A stretch of DNA of 18,273 nucleotides from CAVPNY01 sp963706905 (GTDB lineage: Bacteria > Chloroflexota > Anaerolineae > Anaerolineales > UBA4823). How positions within the stretch are numbered: position 1 is the stretch's first letter; the number at the start of each line of letters is the position of its first letter. Shown here one piece after another: positions 8,601 to 16,012 of this stretch. The stretch lies in assembly GCA_963706905.1 (NCBI GenBank), contig CAVPNY010000021.1:1-18273 (forward strand), written 5' to 3'. The notes under the pieces are model-generated. The model ran no database searches. It had not been told where the DNA came from and saw only the letters and a program-made list of their open reading frames with translations. The position numbers were made by a program, and so were the translations under genes.

Positions 8601-9608
8601 ATGAAAGCGATTGTATGCACAAAATACGGCACTCCTGACGTTCTTGAACTAAGAGAGGTAGATAAACCTACTCCCAATGAGGATGAAGCACTGGTAAAAG
8701 TACATGCGGCATCCTTAAATGCGGCTGACCTTGAAATCCTGAGAGGTACATGGAGTGCCCGTTTCACGGGGCCTCTAAAACCAATGCACAAGATACTCGG
8801 ATCTGATATCGCCGGGCGCATAGAAGCAGTTGGCAGAAACGTAAAGCATTTTCGGCCAGGTGATGAGATTTGGGGGGACTTGTCTTTCCCATTGGGCTTT
8901 GGTGCTTTTGCCGAGTATGTATGTGTTCCTGAAAATGCATTAAGGCTGAAACCGGCCAGTATGACATTCGAGGAAGCCGCAGCTGTACCTTCAGCGGAGC
9001 CGATCGCCTTGCATAATCTTCGAGGTGTTGGCTCATCTTCGCCCAGTTTTCTTCTATCGGATAAAGGACAAATTCAGCCAGGACAAAAGGTTTTGATCAA
9101 TGGTGCGGGTGGTGGTGTGGGTACCTTTGCAGTGCAGATTGCCAAATCGTTCGGGGCTGAAGTGACTGGCGTGGACAGTCCGAGTAAATTGGACATGCTG
9201 CGCTCGCTTGGTGCAGACCATGTCATTGATTACACTCAAGAGGATTTCACCAAAAGTGGGCAGCGTTATGATTTTATTCTTGATGTTGTGGCATCTCGTT
9301 CGATTTTCGATTACAAGCGTGCTTTGAGTCCCTCGGGAGTTTTTGTTCTGGTCGGAGGTTCCCTGGTTGCAATTCTTCAAGCTTTTTTACTAGGACCATT
9401 GATTTCAATGACCGGGAATAAGAAAATGGGAATCGTGATGTGGAAACCCAACAATCAAGAAGATTTGGCGATTTTGGAAGAGCTTTTTGAAGCCGGCAAA
9501 GTGGTGCCTATTATCGATAGACGTTACCCGCTAAGTGAGACGGCTGAAGCTCTCCAGTATCTTGAAGAAGGACACGCCCGAGGAAAAATAGTCATCACTA
9601 TGGAATAG
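8601..9608 (+). CDS. MDR-family NAD(P)-dependent oxidoreductase (zinc-less, quinone-oxidoreductase type), copy 1
   Basis: A 335-residue medium-chain dehydrogenase/reductase, probably NAD(P)H-dependent reduction of a quinone, enone or alcohol/aldehyde; the substrate is unknown. The N-terminal catalytic GroES-like domain includes ILGSDIAGRIEAVG and GAFAEYVCVP. The Rossmann nucleotide loop is NGAGGGVG near residue 170, followed by SLGADHVIDY. Cys/His ligands for a catalytic zinc are not at the usual places. GGAG at 8589-8592 lies 8 bases before the ATG. Compared with the next gene it has about 12 extra residues (GVGSSSPSFLLS) just before the Rossmann domain. It is 36 bases from its paralogue and probably shares a transcript with it. 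Confidence 0.88.
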   Translation: MKAIVCTKYGTPDVLELREVDKPTPNEDEALVKVHAASLNAADLEILRGTWSARFTGPLKPMHKILGSDIAGRIEAVGRNVKHFRPGDEIWGDLSFPLGFGAFAEYVCVPENALRLKPASMTFEEAAAVPSAEPIALHNLRGVGSSSPSFLLSDKGQIQPGQKVLINGAGGGVGTFAVQIAKSFGAEVTGVDSPSKLDMLRSLGADHVIDYTQEDFTKSGQRYDFILDVVASRSIFDYKRALSPSGVFVLVGGSLVAILQAFLLGPLISMTGNKKMGIVMWKPNNQEDLAILEELFEAGKVVPIIDRRYPLSETAEALQYLEEGHARGKIVITME

Positions 9609-9643
9609 AACAACAAAACCTAACAAATTATGGGAGAAAAACT

Positions 9644-10618
9644 ATGAAAGCGATTGTATACACAAAATATGGACCGCCAGATGTTCTTCATCTTGAAGAG
9701 GTAAAAAAACCTGCCATCAATGAAGATCAAGTGCTGGTTAAAGTTCATGCAGCATCCATCAATGCGGTGGACTGGCATATGCTGACTGCTGACCCCTTCC
9801 CATTGCGCCTGATAGGCAATGGGTTTTTTAAACCAAAAAACACAATTCTTGGCGTTGACCTCGCCGGGTGCGTTGAAGAAGTTGGCAGAAACGTCACTCA
9901 GTTTAAGCCGGGGGATGAGGTGTTTGGAGATATTATTGGGCTTGGCAGTGGCAGTTTTGCCGAATATGTTTCTGTTCCTGAAAGCGCTTTGGCGCTAAAG
10001 CCTTCCAATGTTTCATTTGAGGAAGCTGCGGCTGTACCTATGGCAGCCGTCACTGCCCTGAAAGGCTTGCGTGATCAAGGGCATATTCAGCCAGGCCAAA
10101 AAGTTTTGATCAACGGGGCGTCTGGCGGGGTGGGGTCGTTTGCGGTACAGATTGCCAAGGCGTTTGGAGCGGAAGTGACTGCCGTGTGCAGCACATGGAA
10201 TTTGGAGATGGCGTGCTCGATAGGTGCAGACCACGTCATTGACTACACCAAAGAGGATTTCACCCAAAATGGACAGCAGTATGATCTCATCCTTGCTGTG
10301 AATGGATATCATCCTCTTTCCGCGTATAAGCGTGCTTTAACTCCCCAGGGCATTTATGTCTTCGTGGGTGGCTCGCCAGCGCAAACATTCCAGTCACTGT
10401 TCCTGGGACCCTTAATGTCAAAAAGTGATGGCAGGAAGATGACAGGTGTAATAAAAAAAGCAAATCAAAAAGATTTGCTTGTCATAAGAGATCTTTTAGA
10501 AGACGGAAGGATCAGGCCGGTTATTGATGAATGCTACCCGTTAAGTAAAACAGCTGAGGCTTTTCGGTATTTTGAAAAGGGCCACGCCCGAGGAAAAATC
10601 GTCATAAGTGTGGTCTGA
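9644..10618 (+). CDS. MDR-family NAD(P)-dependent oxidoreductase, copy 2
   Basis: A 324-residue paralogue of the preceding gene, in the same zinc-less MDR group. It has ILGVDLAGCVEEVG, GSFAEYVSVP, the nucleotide-binding loop NGASGGVG and SIGADHVIDY in the same order. The untranslated leader and first codons (GGAGAAAAACTATGAAAG) are almost identical to copy 1, pointing to a tandem duplication, after which the coding sequences diverged to roughly 60 percent identity by eye. GGAG at 9633-9636 is 7 bases from the ATG. It lacks the 12-residue insertion of copy 1 and so keeps the more usual family length. It is last on its strand and followed by a palindromic terminator. Confidence 0.88.
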   Translation: MKAIVYTKYGPPDVLHLEEVKKPAINEDQVLVKVHAASINAVDWHMLTADPFPLRLIGNGFFKPKNTILGVDLAGCVEEVGRNVTQFKPGDEVFGDIIGLGSGSFAEYVSVPESALALKPSNVSFEEAAAVPMAAVTALKGLRDQGHIQPGQKVLINGASGGVGSFAVQIAKAFGAEVTAVCSTWNLEMACSIGADHVIDYTKEDFTQNGQQYDLILAVNGYHPLSAYKRALTPQGIYVFVGGSPAQTFQSLFLGPLMSKSDGRKMTGVIKKANQKDLLVIRDLLEDGRIRPVIDECYPLSKTAEAFRYFEKGHARGKIVISVV

Positions 10619-10702
10619 TCATCTATATAATTGGTATCCAGAACGCCTTGGACGAATTAAAGCGCTTACGTTCTTAACATGAGAGCCAAAGATTTTCTAT
10701 GT

Positions 10703-10733
10703 AAGGAGAGGCGCCGGTTGAACACCTCTCCTT
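10703..10733. terminator. Palindromic terminator between convergent transcription units
   Basis: AAGGAGAGG (10703-10711) and CCTCTCCTT (10725-10733) form a perfect 9-bp stem with a 13-base loop. It lies between the oxidoreductase stop (10618) and the end of the reverse-strand operon (10745). T-tracts are weak on both sides. Being symmetric, it could serve both directions. Confidence 0.55.
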
Positions 10734-10744
10734 AAATCAGATAG

Positions 10745-11854
10745 TTATTGGCTAAAGGATATATTGATTTTTTCCTCCTTTAGAAACTTGGATATTAATT
10801 CAGCCCAGACAGATTGGGCAAGTTGCACCGTAAAACATACCAGACTGTCTCCACCAGTGGTCAACTCGGTGATCAAACCCTTCTCGAATCCAGCTTCCCA
10901 TAGTGTTTCCGCCCATTCCCGCAGAACCGGAATTGGCAATGCTTCAGAAAGACGGGAGGGAAGCATCTGGCAGGCGTGCTCCTCTGGATTCTCTCTTTCT
11001 ATCAAGTCTCCATCGAACACCAGTATGTAAACCACATCCTCCCCCGGCTGCCACTTACCCGGCAGGGCGGGATCAGCGATCAGCGTCGCATGGTACGCGC
11101 CATAGTCCGGCAGGTGCTGCCAGGTCTGGCAGTAGTGAGTGGCCAGCGGGTAGACCGGCCTGCCTTGCAGGAAGAGCTTCTTGCGCTGCCTGGCCTGGAC
11201 CGTCGCCCGGATCGATTCGAGCACCGTCTTGTGCCCGACCATGCCCAGGTAGATCAGGTTGCCGGCTTCGTCGTGGGCGTAGCCGGTGACGTAAGCCGAG
11301 CCGTGTTCGTTGCGGATCTGCGGGACGCCTTCCGGCCACAGCCGGTCAACCTCGCCGCTGACCCACTCCAGCCGCCAGGCCACGAAGGGCTGGCAGCTTT
11401 GCGCCAGGGCAGCGTTGACCTGCTGGAGCAGGTTGTAGGGGCTTTCGCCCACCGGCACATCGCGCAGAACGATCTCTCGATCCGTGGTCTTGACCGTCGC
11501 CAGGCGGCGCGCCCGGTCGATCACGGCGGTCACCGGCTGGATGGGTGCTTGCAGGTCGTAGCGCTCCCAGCCGGGTGGAACCTGGCCATTGTGCGGTGTG
11601 AAGAGATAGGAGCCCAGCTCGTACTCGTACTTGAAGCGCCCCCATTCACACTCGTAGTCGTAGGGGTAGCTGCCGCGCCGCAGGCCAGGGACATCGTGGA
11701 TGTACGGCAAGGGCAAGCCCTGACCGTTATCCGGCTTTGCGCCGGAGACCAGGATGTGTCCCTGCTTTTGCCGGTTGGCTGCCTTGAGGGCGCGTTCCCG
11801 GAAGTAGGTGTTCTCGAAGGGGGCAGGCAGGCCTGGGAGTGATTTTCCAGTCAT
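10745..11854 (-). CDS. Unrecognised 369-residue protein, last gene of the recombination operon
   Basis: I do not recognise this protein. The start at 11854 follows GGGAGG five bases upstream and lies 10 bases after the preceding stop (11865). The frame extends further upstream, but that part overlaps the DUF6573 gene and is not coding. The protein is soluble and rich in aromatic residues. Notable stretches are PGLRRGSYPYDYECEWGRF, LIYLGMVGHKTVLES, ATHYCQTWQHLPDYGAYHA and DVVYILVFDGDLIE. No membrane segment, nucleotide-binding loop or zinc motif is evident. Position as the last gene of an operon of SSB, Rad52 and RadC genes suggests a role in element maintenance, but that is context only. Unlike its upstream neighbours, it has no frameshift. 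Confidence 0.75.
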   Translation of the reverse strand: MTGKSLPGLPAPFENTYFRERALKAANRQKQGHILVSGAKPDNGQGLPLPYIHDVPGLRRGSYPYDYECEWGRFKYEYELGSYLFTPHNGQVPPGWERYDLQAPIQPVTAVIDRARRLATVKTTDREIVLRDVPVGESPYNLLQQVNAALAQSCQPFVAWRLEWVSGEVDRLWPEGVPQIRNEHGSAYVTGYAHDEAGNLIYLGMVGHKTVLESIRATVQARQRKKLFLQGRPVYPLATHYCQTWQHLPDYGAYHATLIADPALPGKWQPGEDVVYILVFDGDLIERENPEEHACQMLPSRLSEALPIPVLREWAETLWEAGFEKGLITELTTGGDSLVCFTVQLAQSVWAELISKFLKEEKINISFSQ

Positions 11855-11864
11855 GGCTGCCTCC

Positions 11865-12257
11865 CTAAAAATCCTCAGGGAAACCGATCGTGATGACCGG
11901 CTCACCCTGATCGCCGGGACCGACCACCATCCACAACGAGAGTGTACGGCGGTGGGTGCGATGTGGAGGAGCCTCGTCAGCTTCGAACAGACTGACCTCG
12001 AAGCTGCATCGATCTTGTGTACCTGATCGGCGAGCGGCGAAGGATGCCAGAAAAACCACATCCCACAACCGGCCTTCATAGCTCTGACCCAACGCTTTCT
12101 CTCGCTCATTCGGGGTGATGCGGGCATGCAAGTCGGCGGTGATGGCGGTTGGATAGCGAAAACCGGCTTCCGATGCCATCTTGAGAGACATCCACCAGCA
12201 CGCCATCCGCCAACGCTTGAGAGCGGGTGTAGGCGTAGATCAGATCGTCATCTTCAT
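11865..12257 (-). pseudogene. DUF6573-family protein, frameshifted
   Basis: The sequence DLIYAYTRSQALADGVLVDVS, then ASEAGFRYPTAIT, SYEGRLWDVVFLA and VVGPGDQGEPVITIGFPEDF follows the DUF6573 pattern (name from memory), a family common on plasmids and phages with no known activity. Two breaks are inferred. An extra base at 12180 separates VDVSQ from MASEAG. A missing G directly after the ATG at 12257 would give M-E-D-D-D-L-I-Y. As written, the ATG is out of frame with the body. The stop at 11865-11867 is 10 bases before the next gene, and the ATG overlaps the inferred radC stop. The longest unbroken piece is 11865-12206. Confidence 0.65.
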
Positions 12258-13032
12258 GGATGGAATATCTGGCTGATCGCAGGCGATAACCAGGTCTTCG
12301 TCTCGGAAACGCGACCGTCAAAGCCAAGACCACGCTCCTTCGAGCGAAACGAAGCGACCACGGCCGATGACCAGGTGATCCAGCGTGTCGATATCCAGGA
12401 GCTTGCCCGCCTGAACAACGGCGCGGGTTACGGCCACATCGTCTGGGCTGGGGTCGGGTCACCTGACGGGTGATTATGGACCAGGATGATCGCCGCCGCC
12501 ATGCGCTGGATGGCGGCTTGAACAGCTCTGCCACCCGCACCTGGGCGGAGTTCAGGCTGCCGTGGTAGATCTCCACGATGTCGATCACCCGGTTGCGCGT
12601 GTCAAGCAGGATCACCCGCAGGTGCTCCTGTTCCAGAGCGCTCATCTCGTGCTGCAGCATGGCAGCCGCATCCGCTGGGCTGTGGATCGTCGGGCGATCT
12701 TCTTCGGTGTTGAGCGTCAGGCGCAGCCCCAGCTCTACAGCAGCCTTGATGCGGGCGGCGTTCTGCTGCCCGATGCCGGGGATATCGGCGATCTCGTGCG
12801 CCGGAGCGCGGCGCAGGTCGGATAGCCGGCCGTTGAAGTGCGCCAGCAGGGCATCGGCAGTTTCGATGGGCTGCGGACCGCCGAGAATGGCAGCCAGCAG
12901 CTCGATGATCGTGCAGGCATCGGCGCGGGCGCTGACCCGTTCCACCGGGCGCTCCCGCAAGGGGAGCAGCTTGTGCTTGGGGGTGTATTTCGTGTTGCCG
13001 GGCTTATCCGGCAGTAACAGCAACTGGCACAT
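12254..13032 (-). pseudogene. radC: RadC/JAB-type (MPN+) protein, three frameshifts
   Basis: RadC-family protein, commonly carried by integrative elements and plasmids. The start at 13032 follows ACGGAGGAAAAC. The N-terminal helix-hairpin-helix domain (LLAAILGG, then IPGIGQQNAARI) is followed by the JAB metalloprotease-like domain. Residues EIYHGSLNSAQVRVAELF, HNHPSGDPTP, PDDVAVTRAV and HLVIGRGRFVSL supply the expected E and HxH...D metal ligands. Three shifts break it: a lost base near 12518 (after AELF), a lost base near 12448 (before PDDV), and an extra base near 12337 (before ERGLGF). Intact length would be about 259 residues against about 225 for typical RadC. The inferred stop TGA (12256-12254) overlaps the next ATG. 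Despite the old name, a direct role in DNA repair is unproven for this family. Confidence 0.8.
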
Positions 13033-13054
13033 GTTTTCCTCCGTGTAAAGAAAT

Positions 13055-13085
13055 CGCCCGCCCTGGAGTGGATCCAGAGCGGGCG
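13055..13085 (-). other. Intercistronic stem-loop flanked by CACACG-type repeats
   Basis: CGCCCGC (13055-13061) pairs with GCGGGCG (13079-13085), and CTGGA/TCCAG pair inside. On the coding (reverse) strand it is preceded by CCCACACG (13094-13087) and followed by TACACGGAGG, the radC ribosome-binding site. Only short T runs follow, so it may be a processing or attenuation element rather than a full terminator. Confidence 0.6.
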
Positions 13086-13109
13086 GCGTGTGGGTTGGTT
13101 GAGGCGGGA

Positions 13110-13571
13110 TTACCGCCAGGTTTGTTCGATGACGGGCAGCCGGGCGGGCAGGAACGGTTCGTTCGTGCGTACCAGGCCGCGCAGCTGGTTGATGGCTGTC
13201 TGCGGCGAGATGCGCCCGGCGACCAGCAGGTAGACGATCTTGGAGACCGGCTCCTGGTTCTGCTGATCGGGCGGCACCGCCTTGGCCAGGTGCGCCAATC
13301 CTTCACGCACACTCGCCAGGTTCTCGTCAATCGAGCGGTCCAGCGGGCGCAGCGGGGCGATGGCATCGCCCAGGCGCACGCAGCGCGGGTTGTGCCCGCA
13401 GGCCAGGCGCATGTAGTAGACGTGATCGGCGTAGGCCTCCAGCGGGGAGTGGTCGATGATCAGGAACATACCGCCCTGGTCAGGCGACCCGCACTCCCAG
13501 CAGCGGAACGGCTCGCCGATCTGCACCGGCGCAGGCTCGAATTCCATGTGGGTCAACGTGTGTACTTGCAT
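13110..13571 (-). CDS. Zinc-finger-containing hypothetical protein
   Basis: A 153-residue soluble protein of unknown function. Two ATGs are adjacent (13574 and 13571). GGAGG at 13581-13577 is five bases from the second and only two from the first, so 13571 is chosen. C24-x2-C27 (FRCWECG) and C58/H60/C64 (ACGHNPRC) look like one split zinc site around a hydrophobic core (GGMFLIIDHSPLEAY). The C-terminal half is helical and charged and resembles no family I know. It starts 18 bases after its upstream neighbour's stop (13592), so translation is probably coupled. It is followed by the stem-loop at 13055-13085 before radC. Confidence 0.7.
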   Translation of the reverse strand: MQVHTLTHMEFEPAPVQIGEPFRCWECGSPDQGGMFLIIDHSPLEAYADHVYYMRLACGHNPRCVRLGDAIAPLRPLDRSIDENLASVREGLAHLAKAVPPDQQNQEPVSKIVYLLVAGRISPQTAINQLRGLVRTNEPFLPARLPVIEQTWR

Positions 13572-13591
13572 CATTTCCTCCGTTAAATAAA

Positions 13592-14017
13592 TCAGCGGCC
13601 AGCTGCACTTTCGTGTTCGCTGACCGCTGTTTGCTTGCGGCGAAGCGCCTCTTTTATGCGTTCGGCTTTGGCTTCCAGGAAGTGTCGAAGACCTCCTGCC
13701 GTACAGCGCCAGCCGAGCTCTTTGGTGTACTTGCCGTCCCACTTGCGGTCGCGGACAGTCTCCGCGCCGCAGATCGGGCAGGGCGGCATGGGATCGGGAG
13801 CGCGCTGCCCGCCGTTGCGCAGGTACTCCGCCACGGCTTCGATGGCCGGGCAGGTTTCCTTCAACGGGCACGAGCAGCTGCGCTGCTTGTTGACGGTGTG
13901 AAAACGGGGTTGGGTCGAAGGGCCGAAGTCGACCAGGTAGGTGTACCCGATCACGCGGATGCGGGTGGGCCTGCCTGCCAGATCGATCTCCGGCTTCTGG
14001 GTCAGGGTATCTTGCAT
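13592..14017 (-). CDS. Small protein with SWIM-like and zinc-ribbon cysteines
   Basis: A 141-residue protein. The start at 14017 follows GGAGGT seven bases away; the longer frame from a TTG at 14056 would translate this ribosome-binding site and is rejected. C48-x-C50-x5-C56 (SCSCPLKETCPAIEA) resembles a SWIM zinc finger with a changed fourth ligand. C80-x2-C83 (CPICG), C105 and H112 look like a second zinc ribbon. Basic and helical at the C-terminus, so nucleic-acid binding is plausible but unproven. A second SWIM protein is encoded upstream in the same operon (16013-16357), which suggests a shared theme of zinc-dependent DNA or protein contacts. Confidence 0.68.
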   Translation of the reverse strand: MQDTLTQKPEIDLAGRPTRIRVIGYTYLVDFGPSTQPRFHTVNKQRSCSCPLKETCPAIEAVAEYLRNGGQRAPDPMPPCPICGAETVRDRKWDGKYTKELGWRCTAGGLRHFLEAKAERIKEALRRKQTAVSEHESAAGR

Positions 14018-14069
14018 GCTGTTTACCTCCAGAACGTGTGGGAATTGAAATGCCAACGGTGAGAAACGA

Positions 14070-14339
14070 TTAGAAGGGGATATCCATCTCCTCTAGTAAC
14101 TCGTCATCCAGCTCAGAGCGATCCTTCCTGGGATTGCAGAACTTGCACGGCTCTTCATCGTACGAACAGCCGTCCCAGGGATAGACCCGGACGACCACGT
14201 AACCTTCGCCGTTGCAGTTCGGGCAAGGCTGATCTGCAGGTGCAGATTCGTCGCTGGAGATGGATTTCCACCAGCCGGTCTCGTAGGGATCGAACAGGTC
14301 GGAGCCGGGACCGTCATCAGAGATGTACTCATCGGTCAT
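14070..14339 (-). CDS. 89-residue zinc protein with an SSB-like C-terminal tip
   Basis: A small acidic protein. C39-x2-C42 (CPNCNGEGY) and C65-x2-C68 (CKFCNP) form a DnaJ-type CxxCxGxG-like zinc hairpin. The ATG at 14339 overlaps the stop of the DUF6166 gene (ATGA), so the two are probably translationally coupled; GGAGG lies just upstream. The last residues EEMDIPF closely resemble the acidic tip of SSB, and the SSB of this same operon ends in DDIPF. That tip is the docking peptide for SSB partners, so this protein may compete for or recruit the same partners (inference). The name of the family, if any, is unknown to me. Confidence 0.65.
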   Translation of the reverse strand: MTDEYISDDGPGSDLFDPYETGWWKSISSDESAPADQPCPNCNGEGYVVVRVYPWDGCSYDEEPCKFCNPRKDRSELDDELLEEMDIPF

Positions 14340-14683
14340 GGCTGCACCTCCACGCCCCGCTTGCGCAGCCAGCCGGCGATGGTATCCGAGTCGATCTCGA
14401 ACCCGCCGCCATACTCCCACCTGGCGACAAACTCACGCTTGAAATCCTGGTGGTGAGGGTAGGCTTTGAACCGCCCGTGGTAGATCTGCTTCTCAGATGG
14501 TCGCTCGCCCAGCACATCGCACAGAATGCTCAGCGCCAGGTCTGCCGGTCCGGAGCCGCCGTAACCCCAACCGAATCCGGTTGGGCTGTGCAGCACCACG
14601 TGTCGCAAGGGCCGCGACTTGCCGGATGGCAGGATGACTTTGACTACCCCGCCCGGTTCGCCGCGGTAAATCTTCTTGATCAT
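14336..14683 (-). CDS. DUF6166-family protein
   Basis: A 115-residue protein. HSPTGFGWGYGGSGPADLALSIL, then HGRFKAYPHHQDFKREFVAR, matches what I remember of DUF6166, a small family frequent in mobile elements and without a known role. The start at 14683 follows ACGGAGGTAAAC. The stop TGA overlaps the downstream ATG by ATGA. The leader contains a 10-bp stem-loop (14709-14740) flanked by CACACG repeats. The reading frame is intact. The basic N-terminus and conserved GYGGSGP loop suggest a folded domain, but no catalytic motif is evident. Confidence 0.7.
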   Translation of the reverse strand: MIKKIYRGEPGGVVKVILPSGKSRPLRHVVLHSPTGFGWGYGGSGPADLALSILCDVLGERPSEKQIYHGRFKAYPHHQDFKREFVARWEYGGGFEIDSDTIAGWLRKRGVEVQP

Positions 14684-14708
14684 GTTTACCTCCGTGTGGG
14701 GAATTCAG

Positions 14709-14740
14709 GAGATTGCCCCAGGCGTACCCAGGGCAATCTC
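14709..14740 (-). other. Intercistronic stem-loop between SSB and DUF6166 genes
   Basis: GAGATTGCCC (14709-14718) and GGGCAATCTC (14731-14740) form a perfect 10-bp stem with a 12-base loop. On the transcribed reverse strand it is directly preceded by CCACACG (14746-14740) and followed by CCCCACACGGAGG. No T-tract follows. The layout is the same as at 13055-13085, with a different stem sequence. Confidence 0.65.
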
Positions 14741-14747
14741 GTGTGGA

Positions 14748-15167
14748 TCAGAACGGAATGTCATCGTGCTGGGGTGCAGCCGAGCCATTCCCGGCAGGTT
14801 CGGGTTCGTTTTCGCCTTCACGCCCCGACAGGAAGCGCACCGTGCTGGCGCTCACTTCGAAGGATGAGGCGGGCGAGCCATCCTGGCGGGTGTAGAGCCG
14901 CGGGCCGCCCGTTTCGGGGTCGCACACCAGCCGGCCTTCCACCAGCACCAGGCTGCCTTTATGCAGGTACTGGTTGCAGTTCTCAGCGGTCTTGCCCCAG
15001 GCCGAAACCCGGAACCAGGTGGTTTCCTTCACCACCTGACCGCTCGAGTCGGTGTACTGGCGGTTGGCAGCCAGGTTGAAGTTGGTCACAGCCTGCCCGG
15101 CAGGGGTGTAGCGCATCTCCGGGTCGCGGCCGAGATGACCGGCGATGATGATCGTTTGGAATGACAT
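14748..15167 (-). CDS. ssb: Single-stranded DNA-binding protein
   Basis: A 139-residue bacterial-type SSB that coats single-stranded DNA during replication and recombination. The OB-fold motifs are in order: IIIAGHLGRDPEMRYTPAG, FNLAANRQY, TTWFRVSAWGKTAE, LHKGSLVLVEGRL. A short flexible linker (EGENEPEPAGNGSAAP) leads to the acidic tip DDIPF that recruits partner proteins. The start at 15167 follows ACGGAGG with 8 bases of spacing. It lies 30 bases after the Rad52-like gene's stop (15198), a combination also seen in phage and plasmid annealing modules. No frameshift is visible. Because a second OB-fold protein is encoded at 16919-17311, this one is probably the element-encoded SSB. Confidence 0.93.
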   Translation of the reverse strand: MSFQTIIIAGHLGRDPEMRYTPAGQAVTNFNLAANRQYTDSSGQVVKETTWFRVSAWGKTAENCNQYLHKGSLVLVEGRLVCDPETGGPRLYTRQDGSPASSFEVSASTVRFLSGREGENEPEPAGNGSAAPQHDDIPF

Positions 15168-15197
15168 GGGATTTTCCTCCGTTTCTCAAATATGGGA

Positions 15198-16012
15198 TTA
15201 CTTCTTGCCGTTGCGGCTGGCGACCCAGGCGCGCAGCACTTCGCGCGAGGCGGGAGCCAGCTCCTGATGGGCGGACTTGAAGGCATTGAAAGCCTCCAAT
15301 TCCGCAGCGTTGCTTGTGTCCACCGCTACGCCATCCCGGTATTGCAGCGTCTCCGCCTGGGATGCGGGTGGGTTGGGTGGCGCAGGCGGATTAGGCGGTG
15401 TCGTTTGCCCGGTCGATTTTTCGGATTGTCCGTTGCCGTTCGATCCGTGACCGTTCGAAGCGCCGTTCTCCAGCCCAGCAGTCTTAGCGACTTCCTTGTC
15501 GTACAAGGAATTTCCGAATTGTTCTCCGAGCTGGCGGAAGCAGCGCTTCAGGCAGTCGGTGACCGCGCCGGCGATGGCCATATCCAGGGCTTCGGGCGTG
15601 TCGCCAGTTGAAGATGCAGCGCCCGGCATCGGCATGGCTGTAGGCTTTGCCATCCAGCTCGACCGTGATCCGGCCGGTGATGTAAGCGATGCCGGCGATC
15701 TCCGTGGTTGGTTTGCCATCTTCGCCCAGAACCGGCACCTTCTTCTTGAGCACGCTGATCGTAAAAGGTGATCACCTTATCCCAGCGCATGATGTGCGGC
15801 TCGCTGAGCAGGTCGAACGACCAGCGGAACAGGAACAGGTCGTTGGCGGCTTCGATCACATCGTAGCCCTCCAGGTAAGGGACAGTCCCTTGCCCGGGAG
15901 CCTGGCGGCGCTTGACGCGGTTCATATCCAGCGGCTGCCGCAGTCGCCACAGGATCTGCTCGCTGGACGGGTCGAGCGTGGGTGGATCGGGTGTTGGCAT
16001 GGATTGGGTCAT
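15198..16012 (-). pseudogene. Rad52/Rad22-like single-strand annealing protein, frameshifted
   Basis: Annealing protein of phage/plasmid Rad52 type. Start ATG at 16012 follows ACGGAGGAACAT. The core reads LEGYDVIEAANDLF, then RWSFDLLSEPHIMRWDKVI, GIAYITGRITVELDGKAYSHADAG, and TPEALDMAIAGAVTDCLKR followed by FRQLGEQFGNSLYDK, which matches the family's A...SDALKR...LG..FG.SLYDK ending. A linker rich in N, G, S and P and a short helical C-terminus (ASREVLRAWVASRNGKK) follow. Two shifts interrupt it: at about 15754 (between FYDQ and VLKKKVPVL) and at about 15609 (between GRCIF and TGDTPE). Each fits one extra or two missing bases. Together with SSB this forms a plausible strand-annealing pair. 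Longest unbroken pieces: 15548-16357 (shared with the upstream SWIM protein), 15484-15753 and 15198-15719. Confidence 0.78.

Noticed and set aside
10976..11842. 288-codon + strand frame
   Set aside because: Opposite the intact 369-residue gene with a good ribosome-binding site; composition is that of an antisense shadow.
13055..14740. Intergenic hairpins as integron attC sites
   Set aside because: The conserved GTTRRRY/RYYYAAC ends are absent and all genes lie in one overlapping operon.
14240..15079. 279-codon + strand frame
   Set aside because: It spans three reverse-strand genes (SSB, DUF6166 and the small zinc protein), so it is a shadow.
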